Shown: piece after piece, positions 37,701 to 48,400 of the stretch
Position numbering within the stretch: position 1 is the first letter of the stretch
Layout: each line of letters opens with the position of its first letter
Assembly: GCA_036365515.1 (NCBI GenBank)
Contig: CM070873.1
Location: forward strand, 89,702,173-89,766,172
Length of the DNA: 64,000 nucleotides
Direction: 5' to 3'
Origin: Torymus aiolomorphi
Taxonomy: Eukaryota > Arthropoda > Insecta > Hymenoptera > Torymidae
Notes under the pieces: model-generated
What the model saw: the letters and a program-made list of their open reading frames with translations, nothing else
Databases searched by the model: none
Told to the model about the DNA's origin: nothing
Position numbers and translations under genes: made by a program

Positions 37701-38669
37701 ACTTCTGGTGTTGTATGTAGATGATGGTCTGCTTATGGGCGACAACGAACCCGAACTTCAGTCAGTTATCTCTCAACTAGAAGCGAATTTCGAAATCACG
37801 ACATGTGATGAGGTACGATGTTTCGTTGGTATGGAAATTTCATATGACGAAAATGAAGGATCGATATTTATTCATCAGAGAAATTACATTAATAAAATTA
37901 TTAAGAAATTTAATATGGAAGATGCCAATGGAGTTAACACGCCTGCTGATAATCACATACAATTGAATTCAATAAAAGAAGAAGATACGAAACGGGAGGT
38001 GCCGTATAGAGAGGCCGTCGTAGCTTGATATTCGCTGCTATCGTTACGAGGCCAGATGTTCCATATGCAGTGGGAGTTGTAAGCCGTTTTTTGGACAAAC
38101 ACGCTGATTCTCACTGGAATGCCATTAAAAGAATCATTCGGTACCTTAAAAATACAATAGATTATGGAATACTCTATACAAAGGCTCAAGGATCAGAAAT
38201 AATACAAGGGTACTCTGATTCGGATTTCGCAAATGATGTGGATACAAGGAAATCTACGACTGGTTATATTTTCAAGAGGAGTGATGGATCTATGATATGG
38301 AACAGTCAACGTCAGTCAACAGTCTCCCTATCAACTGCAGAGGCTGAGTACATTGCGGCGTCATCTGCAGTTAAAGAAGCAATGTGGATACGTCAATTGT
38401 TACGCGATTTACAAGAACCCATTGTAAAATCAACACCAATTTTTATGGACAATCAGAGCGCAATCAAATTGGTGCACAATGCGGAATTTCACAAGAGAAC
38501 CAAACATGTAGATGTGCGTTACCATTATATCCGTGAAAAATATGCTAGTGACGACATAGGTGTTTATTATGTAACAAGTAAAGAGCAAATTGAGGATATT
38601 TTGACCAAAGCGATTGCTTGTAAACAATTCGAAATATTGCGAACTAAGTTAGGTGTAAAGAAAGTGTAA
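34751..38669 (+). pseudogene. Copia gag-pol polyprotein, four disruptions
   Basis: Single gag-pol frame from ATG at 34751. In order: copia-type gag; zinc knuckle CYKCQKKGHFAKEC (35459-35500); protease LDSGATSHM (about 35617-35643); GAG-pre-integrase; integrase with Asp in HSDLCGP (about 36180), Asp in HVDNGREY (about 36367) and Glu in NARAER (about 36475); reverse transcriptase with FDVKTAFLNG and YVDDGLL (about 37715); and RNase H with YSDSDFA and FMDNQSAIKL. Disruptions: a frameshift near 35725, in-frame TAG at 35953-35955, in-frame TAA at 36904-36906 between integrase and reverse transcriptase, and a frameshift near 38010-38025. Catalytic residues appear intact, so decay is recent, in line with about 3 percent LTR divergence. 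Confidence 0.93.
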
Positions 38670-38817
38670 GGTTCTATTGTAAATGTATAACTTGTGTCAT
38701 TCCCTAATCATTGTCTAAAAGTTTTTATAAAGTTCATCATGAGTTATGCATTCAACCGTCATTATATTGTAGATTTACCAAAAAAAAGGGGGGGGGGAAA
38801 CGCTCAATTAGTGGGAG

Positions 38818-39015
38818 TATCAAAGTTGTTTGAATTTCGCGCTTCTCAAGTAAACAGTGCCATCAAAGCGTTACCTATAGAGGCTTCCTAAGCAGCGCCG
38901 ATTGCGAGGCTCAGATCTCCGTGAGGCACCTTGGTGTGCGGACTCACGTGTATACTTGTGTTTGTTTAATAAAGTTTCTTATATTATTAAACCTGTGTTT
39001 ATTAGTTATTCAAAA
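38818..39015 (+). repeat. Copia 3' LTR
   Basis: Six differences from the 5' LTR, including the last bases (CAAAA in place of CAACA). Followed by the ATTAT target duplication. Confidence 0.9.
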
Positions 39016-39413
39016 ATTATAATATTTTTATTTCAGTGAAACATAACTTTATTTTAAAAAGAAGACTAGATCAAACGCGCGCTGCGCGCGCGGAGATGAA
39101 CTATGCTTTGAATACAATATTCAAAAATGGGAAAATAACCTTATAAGAAAAATATAAACAAACAACATTACGTTGCCATGCACATAGCTACAGCAAGGCA
39201 ACGCTTCCGACCAATAAGATTACGAATAAAACGTGAAATAACATAGCCATCAATTTTAATAAAGGGGATAAAATTATAAAGTATCTGAAATAAAAGTAAG
39301 TTCAATTGACGTTCATGAAAATAAAATAAAGTTATTTTAAGTAAAATAATAATTATAGAATAAATAATCTACGGCTGTTGCTTGAACGTCATTGCCTCAA
39401 ATAAAATTAAAAA

Positions 39414-41036
39414 ATGGCTATTAATCCACTGGTTGTAATATCTTTATTATCTATAATCTTTAATCCTAACAATGTTAAAATTGAAGAATCACAAGCTAAC
39501 GAACAAGAGATAACTTTATATCATGTAATAGAAAATATAATAAAGGAGAGTGTAAATTACAATTTACATACAGAAGAAGAATATACTTTACTTTTTGAGG
39601 ATGACTACAGTGATACACTTCCACAAGATATTAAAGAAGAGGATGAATTAAATAAAGATTATGCAGAGATTTCTGCTTGTTTATCGAATGAAGAAGATGT
39701 AGACTTTGAATATAAGAAACAGGTAGTGCAGTATTGGCAAAGTGGAAAAAAAAGCCATTATCCTTGACAAGTGTACAATCGAAGTATAGAAAAGTTACTT
39801 CCGATCATCAATTGCGTCGGTGAAAATTACAAATTGAAGCAGGGGGTGCGAGAAAAACTATTCTATATGGAATAACAACTTATGTACTTCAAAAAGTTAA
39901 AGAAGCGATAGAATCAAAAATGACTCTGCATGATATTGATATAAAAAGATGGGCTCTCGTAAAGAAAGCAGAACTAAATATTCCGTGATTTAAAGCTTCA
40001 CATAGATGGATACACATATTAAAAAAAAAACATCACATTGTTTCACGTAAAATAACAAAATTTATTACTATGTCATCTACACAGAAGGCAATAGAAGTAG
40101 AAAAACATAAAGAAAATTTTGTTAATGATGTCAAAAATCTCATTAAAGTACATGGTGCTCAAAACGTTTACAATTCTGGTCAAAGCGGGTTCAATTTAGA
40201 GATACATAGCGGTCGCACTCTTTGTTATGAGGGGATTAAAAATGTAGAAAACATCGTTCAGTCGGTATCTTCTACAACACATAGTTACACTATTCAACCA
40301 ATAATATCAGCAGAGGGACAGCTTATGTCCTTTTTATTTATAGTTTTAAAAAAAGGCTCATGGGCAATTTGGACCTAAAGTAATGAAAACTTTATTCAAA
40401 CCAGAAAATATATACGTAGAAGCATCAGCGTCCGGTAAATTATCGAATGAACTATTTCAAATTTGGATTCAAAATGTATTTTTGATTCACAGTGGGAATT
40501 CACCTATACTGCTATTAGATTCATGGAGTGGACAATGTAAAAACGCTGTAAAAGAAGCTTTACCGAAAGAGTCAAATCTTATATTGAAAACGATACCAAA
40601 AGGCACAACTGGTCAGATACAGCCTCCTGATGTATATGGTTTTCGATTATGGAAAAACTTTGTAAGAAAATGATCAGACATAACACTTCTTATGAATTAT
40701 GATGCTAAATTACACGAGAGAAATAATATAATCAAACTACAATCTCTAACTCATAATCAATTTTCTTCACCAAGATTTCAAAATGTTTTTAAATATGCCT
40801 GGTATAAAAGTGGATACCTAACGAAAAAACCTCCAAGACATGAAAATCCAGTAGATTTCTGTTTCCATACTCAAGACCAATTTGCGACATATGTGGAGGA
40901 ATTGCAGTCATATGATGTGCATGGTGTAAAAAGCTATTATGTTTTAAACATTTTTTCACAGATTATCATTATTGTCAAACGTATATTGAATAAAATTTGC
41001 AAATTCGCCAATTTCTGTAATATTTATATATGTTAA
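39414..41036 (+). pseudogene. pogo/CENP-B-like DDE transposase pseudogene
   Basis: Several frames in series. An acidic N-terminus (39414-39767) is followed by a helix-turn-helix-like region (about 39780-40050), then a catalytic domain: SGQSGFNLEIHSGR (about 40172-40213), ILLLDSWSGQ (about 40505-40535), and GTTGQIQPPDVYGFRLWKNF (about 40604-40663). The order fits the DDE_1 group of Tc1/mariner-pogo transposases. The first catalytic Asp, expected in NxDQSGF, is Gly here, and there are stops near 39765, 39820, 39986, 40376 and 40671 plus at least one frameshift, so it is inactive. It lies inside the 13.5-kb insertion next to its right terminal region and may be that element's own transposase; TA flanks were not located. 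Confidence 0.65.
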
Positions 41037-41089
41037 ATTGACAAATCATCACATTGTACAAATTAATAAAAATGAAAAAAAGTTTTCGC

Positions 41090-41696
41090 TCATAATCTAG
41101 TAATAATAATGTTAATAGGGGTAGCCACCCCCACTAAAATTAAAATATTTTTTATTTTTTTAACTTTTAATAGTAAATATGAGTCAAAATAAGCATTACA
41201 AAATTAAAAATCCAAAGGAATGTTGTGATTAATTTGTTTTAATCACTAAAAGATAAGTAACTAAATAGGGGTAGCTCACCCCTTCTATGTGTTTTTTTAA
41301 ACCTCGAAACAGGTCAATTATAATTTCTAATTTTCTTTACAACATGGCATTTTTTTTTACCAAATATGGCTCGTTAAAACTTTGTTATTTCAAAAACTGT
41401 GAAAAAAATTATATTTACCCCTATAAAAATAGGGGGTGCAATCCCCCAGCTTTAAAACTGTGCCGAGAAACTCGACTTTTCATAAGAAATAAGTAGGTGC
41501 TGGTTTCATTAAAAAATTCCGATTCCATCTTGAGATATTAAAAAAAAAAACGGTTTTTGGGATATGTTTTTAGATATGTTTATTAGATATGTTTTTTTGC
41601 AGATAAAAAGAAATATGTGTCGAATATTTTTTGACACTCTACTCATATGCGAAGTTTCATGAAAATCGGAGGCGAACACCAAGTATCCTTTCCTTG
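41090..41696 (-). repeat. Right terminal region of the 13.5-kb insertion
   Basis: Reverse complement of 28198-28775 and, at its inner end, of 32440-32960. Ends CCAAGTATCCTTTCCTTG just before the TCA duplication. Confidence 0.75.
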
Positions 41697-42510
41697 TCAG
41701 TGAGGCTTACCTATTTAATAATTTTTTAGCACACTGTAAGACTGACAGAGTCACCTAAAATATTGCATTCTTTATACATTGAAATTTACCATACTACAAA
41801 ATTTATAGCACATGCATTACACAAAAGTTTTTTTTGTAAATATGATAGTACTTTAACATGTACTTATACAATATTAGACAATGTTGATTCTTTTAGTTCA
41901 ATCGCTTAGGTCCTGTGAACATAGTTAACAGGTTAAGCTGTGTAATCTTGTATCAAATTTCTTAAATTTGTTATCGAAACAGTAAGATAACATAATTATA
42001 TATTTTTACCAACCAAATTTGTATAGATTTTTCTAATTTTAATTCTACTACATTCTAAGTTCTCTAGATCACTTGACAAGGAATTGTACGTTCTGATAGC
42101 TTCTGTGTAACAGTTTTTGTTAGTTATTGTTTGAGTTTTTTTTTTATTGGTATCTGTACAGTTCTATTTCTTGTGTATTAATTGTTTGTCTCTGATATTT
42201 AGTTTCTCATAATGATAGAAAACGGACTCAAAACCAAATAATTGTTGAATATTTAAAGGGCATCTCTCAAACACAAAAGTATATTTTTAAATGTAATTTT
42301 AAAAATTTTATTTTGTAAATTATTTAATGGTCTTCGACTATTCATATATAAAGAGCCACAAGATATTATCCCATAATTTTTAAGACTATTATAAAGAGCA
42401 TAATATAATGTGAACAATGTTTGAGTTTGCATAATATTTGCTTTTTTTTGTAGGAAAAAGAGGAATAGATATTTCATTTCTTTAATTATTTTTTATTAAT
42501 GTGCTTATCA
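41697..42510 (+). repeat. Unit 1, second segment
   Basis: Continues unit 1 exactly where unit 2 continues at 30905 (CAGTGAG, TTGCATTCTTTATnCATTG, TTCAATCGCTTAG, GGTTAAGCTGnGTAATCTT). About 440 bp at 41985-42440 has no counterpart in unit 2 (31178-31190), so one more insertion here or a deletion there is likely. Confidence 0.75.
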
Positions 42511-42872
42511 GATCAAGGAGCGCGGGAGCGCTCCGAAGGCAAGTAACAGTCAAACAATGCAGAAGAGGCTAAGGAGTGACCCGTGCCTTATATTCTTTGA
42601 TATGAGAGCGCGAAAACTTTGATCGCGTTGTATTTTATCTATGCAGAATAAATATCTAGCATAATACACTTGTTGAAATCTATGTTCATTAAGCTAGAAA
42701 AATTTGAAGGTTTTATTCAAAAATATTGTCTCATTTAAGAGATATTGAGTATCAAAGAATCAGACTGGTCGATTCCGATCTTTAAATTTTTTCCTTTTCT
42801 TTCATCAGACCTGCATCCGCTTCCCATCACGTGATACGTATAACGTCACGTGACCCCATACGACCCAGCGTG

Positions 42873-42903
<31 letters not shown>

Positions 42904-43111
42904 CGTATCCATCGACCTAACCTTATTTACATATAATCGACCTAACCTTATATTTACATATAATAACATGTCAGTATTTTTTTATTATACACACAGATAT
43001 ATATATATTACAAATGTTATCATATCGTGATCATATCGTGATATCGTGAGTTAGTATAAATTAGTTAATAATATGTAAAAATCTCAAATAGTCAACTGGT
43101 GATGAGAAGAA

Positions 43112-43833
43112 TTTATCTATTCTTCGTGTATCAATCAATCAATGGGAAAATAACTTTTATTAGATAAGTACTTACTGGCTAAATGTTAAATGGCTAAAAT
43201 CATTTTGTAAAATTGATACTTTGTGTGATTTTTTATTTTTACAGATTTTTTATAGATATTATACCAGAATTATACCAGAAGATTTTTTTCGAGTCCTTTT
43301 GGAAATATAGGGATAAGGAGTTCTAATCGTGTAATGTGTCTGAAAATTTTGAATTAGCAAAAATGAACGACTGCCCTCATGACCCTGGTTGTTATTTTAT
43401 TATTAATGGACAACAAAAAATTATTTTAATACATGAACAGACGCTTAGGAATAGAATAATTTATATTAAAGATTTATCTATTCTTCGTGTATCAGTCAAT
43501 CAATGGGAAAAATAACTTTTATTAGATAAGTACTTACTGGCTGAATGTTAAATGGCTAAAATCATGTTGTAAAAATTGATACTTTGTGTGATTTTTTATT
43601 TTTACAGATTTTTTACAGATATTATACCAGAAGATTTTTTCGAGTCCTTTTGGAAATATTGAGATATATGTATAATATAGCCAATAATGTTAAGGAGTTC
43701 TAATCGTGTAATGTGTCTGAAAAATCTAATTTTGAATTAGCAAAAATGAACGACTGCCCTCATGACCCTGGTTGTTATTTTATTATTAATGGACGACAAA
43801 AAGTTATTTTAATACATGAACAGACGCGTAGGA
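43112..43833. repeat. Tandem duplication, two units of about 360 bp
   Basis: Unit A (43112-43471) and unit B (from 43472) share ATTTATCTATTCTTCGTGT, TACTTACTGGCTnAATG and the RPC2-like stretch, with few differences. Unit B runs on into additional RPC2-like codons to about 43930. Confidence 0.85.
43327..43475 (+). pseudogene. RNA polymerase III subunit RPC2-like fragment, copy 1
   Basis: Encodes RSSN and, after a frame change, FELAKMNDCPHDPGCYFIIN then QQKIILIHEQ and RNRIIYI, before breaking into the next tandem unit. The motif order (LRSSN, NECP-DPGGYF, KVILIQEQ, NRII) is that of the N-terminal lobe of the second-largest pol III subunit (RPC2/POLR3B), not the pol I or II homologues. It is about 50 residues of a protein of more than 1,100. 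Confidence 0.65.
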
Positions 43834-43952
43834 ATAGAATAATTTATATTAAAGAAGATAGTAAGAATATATATAGCACTACTCAAGAAAGAAAAACAGA
43901 AGTGCAGGCAAATACTATTTACGATACAATATTTTCAAGATGTATTTTATAA
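43682..43952 (+). pseudogene. RNA polymerase III subunit RPC2-like fragment, copy 2
   Basis: Second tandem copy. MLRSSNRVMC is readable from 43687; a one-base frame change follows, then SEKSNFELAKMNDCPHDPG, RQKVILIHEQ, RNRIIYIKEDSKN and ERKTEVQAN to a stop at 43950-43952. RPC2 has a Gly-Gly-Tyr-Phe motif where this has Gly-Cys-Tyr-Phe. A captured or retroposed host-gene fragment is the simplest reading. The flanking TTTTTATTTTTACAG could be a splice acceptor, which would favour DNA-level capture. Not expected to be functional. Confidence 0.7.
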
Positions 43953-43989
43953 TATCCTCAACATGAAAATTTTATAAATCAAATGTTAT

Positions 43990-45400
43990 TGATAACAAAT
44001 TGTGATTGTGATTAAAAAATGACATCTACCAGTATTTGGTGTAATATAAAAAATAAAATACCGGTAAAATGTGTTGCATGAAATGTTATATCAAATTAAA
44101 AAACTTCTCCTTAAAATCAGTTTCAAATATTTTGAAAATAGCTCAAGTGTGTATTAATAAGTAATTACGTCTTATGAGGTTTATAAACATCATAATAAAC
44201 TTTTGCATACAAAAAATATTGCTCAGTGACACGCGAGGTTATATATATAAATATACAATATAATTTTCAGTGTTTAAAATATGGTACTGGTATGACGTGC
44301 TACATGAAGTGTTTATAATTAAATTTTAAAACTTCTATTAAAAATCAGTTTCAAATATTTGAGAATAGAACAAGTGTGTATTAATAAATAAAATAATTAT
44401 TTTAGAAGAATATTAAAAATTGGTCTTCATATTTGACAGGATTAAATTATTATTATTACAAAACGACATCTAATCAGTGTTTTGCGTAATAAATAAAATA
44501 AAATACCGGTATGATGTGTTGCATGAAGTGCATATATAACTAAATTTTATTGATGACAAATAACATATAGTGATTAAAAAATGGCATGTAATCAGTGTTT
44601 TGTATTATTAAATAAAATAAAATATCAGTATGATATGTCCAATGAAGTGCATATATAAATCAAATGTTATTGATAACAAATTGTGATTACAAAATGACAT
44701 CTATCAGTATTTGGTGTAATATAAAAAAATAAAATACGGGTAAAATGTGTTGCATGAAATGTTATATCAAATTTAAAAACTTCTCCTTAAAATCAGTTTC
44801 AAATATTTTGAAAATAGCTTAAGCGTGTATTAATAAGTAATTACATCTTATGAGGTTCATAAACATCATAATAAACTTTTGCATACAAGAAAATATTGCT
44901 CAGTGACATGCGAGGTTATATATAAATATACAATATAATTTTCAATGTTTTGTGTAATAATAAATAAAATATGGTACTGGTACGACGTGCTACATGAAGT
45001 GTTTATAATCAAATTTTAAAACTTCTATTAAAAATCAGTTTCAAATATTTGAGAATAGAACAAGTGTGTATTAATATAAATAAAATAATTACATGTTATG
45101 AGATTCATAAACTTCATAATAAGCTTTTGCATAGAAAAAAATATTGCTGAGTGATATATAATTTTCAGTGTTTTGTGTAATAAATAAAATAAAGTAACTG
45201 GTATGATGTCTTACATGAAGTGTTTATAATCAAATTTTTAAAACTTCTATTAAAAATCAGTTTCAAATATTTTTTTAATGTAACAAGTGTGTATTAATAA
45301 TAAATAATTACGCTTTATGAGTTTCATATAATTTGCATAGAAGAAAATATTGCTTAGTGACATAAATATATAACATAATTTTCAGTGTTTTGTGTAATAT
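43990..45400. repeat. Diverged tandem array with nested higher-order duplication
   Basis: A block with TGTTGCATGAAnTG, AAAACTTCTnnTTAAAATCAG, TTTCAAATATTT, AAGTGTGTATTAATAA and ATTTTCAGTGTTTTG recurs about every 220-240 bp (motif near 44080, 44310, 44520, 44750, 44990, 45210). In addition 44010-44470 and 44690-45060 match each other more closely at an offset of about 680 bp. The array runs into the left arm of the palindrome at 45088. Non-coding. Confidence 0.75.
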
Positions 45401-48400
45401 TATATTATTTAAAGAATTCATTTAATCGCCAACACTTATATCTATGTGAATATTACTATTTCAAATACGTTTTGTCGATAGCTATGTTTTTTTCAACTTG
45501 AAGACCTAAAATTTATCTTCCTTGGAACATTGTATATTGGAATCAAAATTTCATTTAAATAACGATATTTGATGTAAAAATTTCTACAAATTAAACAAAA
45601 GAAAGTTATGAAATCAATTCCTATAAAGTCAAGTATTTATTATTCAATATATTTTTTTATAAAGCTTTTATAATAAAACATTTTTATATTACTTTTTACA
45701 AAAGTATAAACCAAGGCAAGTAACAGTGTATTACCAGCCGCTTCTATGTAATTTTCTCTACGAAAAATTTTTAGAAAGACGAACTTAAATGGTAAAAAAT
45801 ATTTAAAAAACTTTTTCTGTGAATACGTTTGTAATAAACTCATTAAATACAAATCTAACAAAAGAAAGTAATGAAATCAATACGCATAAAGTCAAGTACT
45901 TACCATTAATTCTTGGAATAAATAAAAAATTTTTTTTTATTTAAAGAATTCATTTAATCGCCAACACTTATATCTATGTGAATATTACTATTTCAAATAC
46001 GTTTTGTCGATAGCTATGTTTTTTCAACTTGAAGACCTAAAATTTATCTTCCTTGGAACATTGTATATTGGAATCAAAATTTCATTTAAATAACGATGTT
46101 TGATGTAAAAATTTCTACAAATTAAACAAAAGAAAGTTATGAAATCAATTCCTATAAAGTCAAGTATTTATTATCATAAATCTATTTTCGGAGTAAATAC
46201 ATTTTTTTATTACAAACATTTATTCGCCAACGCTTATATATATTTTTATATGTTACTTCAACAAAGAATATAGAAGTTCAAAATTTGAACTCAAAGACAA
46301 AAAAATTCATTTTCCTTCAAGATATTGCATGTTGGAATTGAATTCATTTAAACGACATTTTTAAATAATACAAAAGAAAGTTGTGATATCAATTCCCAGA
46401 TAATCAAGTATTTTTATTATCATTTAAACCACGACATTTTTATAAATTATGCAAAAGAATGTTGTGATATCTATTCCCAGATAGTTAAGTATTTTTATTA
46501 TAATTATAATTGAGTTGATTATATATTATAACGATACTTTCTTTTTCGAACAATATCTTTTACATTATATATGATTGAGATGTTAATGGTTCAACGGTCA
46601 ATTTTTACGTTTATATCCATGTGGCCTAGTGGAATTGCTTACTCTATTTATTATATAATATTTATAATAATAAGCCAGTTATCCCAAAAGTTCTTAAGAA
46701 ATAAGAAATTTTTTCAAAAAGTTTTCCACAGAAATTTGAATATCTTTTTATAAAACTTTGAGATACTGTAAAATATTTATTAAACTTATATGTAGATTTG
46801 TTTGACACATTTTAAAGGTTTTTCATTGTAAAAAATTAATGATAAACATACTTGCCGGACCCGTCCTTTGGCAGTTTTTAGCGAAACAGTTGACTATTAA
46901 AAAAAGAAAATTTCTAGAACTGTTTTGGCAACATTGCTTAGTTTTCGCTTTTCGGTAAGGCGATGTAAGGCCCCTTAGTTACCGCCGACTGAAGTCCCGT
47001 TTTTCTCATTCAATTTTTAATTTTGACAAAAAATCTCTCTGACATGTTATAGATTTGATAACTAACTATAACACACCAGAGTGATATTGTCTCCAAACTC
47101 AAAATTGAATGAAAATAATGTATCCCTGCAATCATCAGTAACGGATGGCACTAACATCGCTTTAAATTGATTGTCGATTAATTTTATTTCAATTTCAATT
47201 AGTTTATTGACATAGTTTATTGAAATTCAATAGTTTAATTGAATTCAACTATACGACGAGTATTAATATTATTATAAATAGTAACACATCTACTTGAGTC
47301 AGAGTGCTGGCCATGAATGGATTTCATAATGATAACATTAATTTTTTGTATAGTTCATGACTAAATGTCATACGCAAATGCATGCAGTATACATAATAAT
47401 TGTTATATGAACTTTATATTATTAGAACATTACAATAATAAGATTATTATCAATTACTTTTATAATTTTATCAAATAATATTTTTTGAAGTACTCTACTT
47501 TTATTATGCAATTGTATTCTTAACGTGCCAAAAGGATATTTATTTCTAAATCGTTAATGTACTAATAATCATTTGATATTTCTTTAGCAAATTATGTAGC
47601 TCAATAGCTTGAACTGCCAAAGGACGGGTCCGGCAAGTATGTTTATCATTAATTTTTTACAATGAAAAACCTTTAAAATGTGTCAAACAAATCTACATAT
47701 AAGTTTAATAAATATTTTACAGTATCTCAAAGTTTTATAAAAAGATATTCAAATTTCTGTGGAAAACTTTTTGAAAAAATTTCTTATTTCTTAAGAACTT
47801 TTGGGATAGCTGGCTTATTATTATAAATATTATATAATAAATAGAGTAAGCAATTCCACTAGGCCACATGGATATAAACGTAAAAATTGACCGTTGAACC
47901 ATTAACATCTCAATCATATATTATGTAAAAGATATTGTTCGAAAAAGAAAGTATCGTTATAATATATAATCAACTCAATTATAATTATAATAAAAATACT
48001 TAACTATCTGGGAATAGATATCACAACATTCTTTTGCATAATTTATAAAAAATGTCGTGGTTTAAATGATAATAAAAATACTTGATTATCTGGGAATTGA
48101 TATCACAACTTTCTTTTGTATTATTTAAAAATGTCGTTTAAATGAATTCAATTCCAACATGCAATATCTTGAAGGAAAATGAATTTTTTGACTTTGAGTT
48201 CGAAATTTTGAACTTCTATATTCTTTGTTGAAGTAACATATAAAAATATATATAAGCGTTGGCGAATAAATGTTTGTAATAAAAAAATGTATTTACTCCG
48301 AAAATAGATTTATGATAATAAATACTTGACTTTATAGGAATTGATTTCATAACTTTCTTTTGTTTAATTTGTAGAAATTTTTACATCAAACATCGTTATT

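Larger units (their letters stand above)
34432..39015 (+). mobile_element. Ty1/copia LTR retrotransposon, full-length but inactive
   Basis: 4,584 bp with 198-bp LTRs at 34432-34629 and 38818-39015 and an ATTAT duplication at 34427-34431 and 39016-39020. The primer-binding site GGTTATGGGCCCAG follows the 5' LTR at once; it is the internal initiator-Met-tRNA type known from Drosophila copia. A purine-rich GTGGGAG and an upstream A/G-run precede the 3' LTR. The LTRs differ at 6 of 198 positions (about 3 percent) by eye. The LTR starts TATCAAA rather than the usual TG; this start is chosen because TATCAAA precedes both copies and the duplication then fits exactly. Confidence 0.93.
28198..41696. 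mobile_element. 13.5-kb insertion with inverted ends and TCA duplication
   Basis: Begins CAAGGAAAGGATACTTGG at 28198 and ends with its exact complement at 41696. Flanking DNA rejoins exactly: TTCTAC-TCA before and TCA-GTGAGG after, against TTCTACCCAGTGAG in unit 2 (30896-30909). The inverted terminal regions extend about 0.5-0.6 kb (28198-28775 and 41090-41696). Inside lie unit 2, another direct copy of the terminal family (32440-32960), a copia element and a pogo-like transposase pseudogene. It may be one large transposon swollen by nested insertions, or two related elements bracketing captured DNA. Confidence 0.6.

Noticed and set aside
46571..46753. 60-codon frame present twice (also 47735-47917) as a duplicated gene
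   Set aside because: The duplication is explained by the palindrome arms. The peptide is hydrophobic AT-rich noise with no recognised motif.
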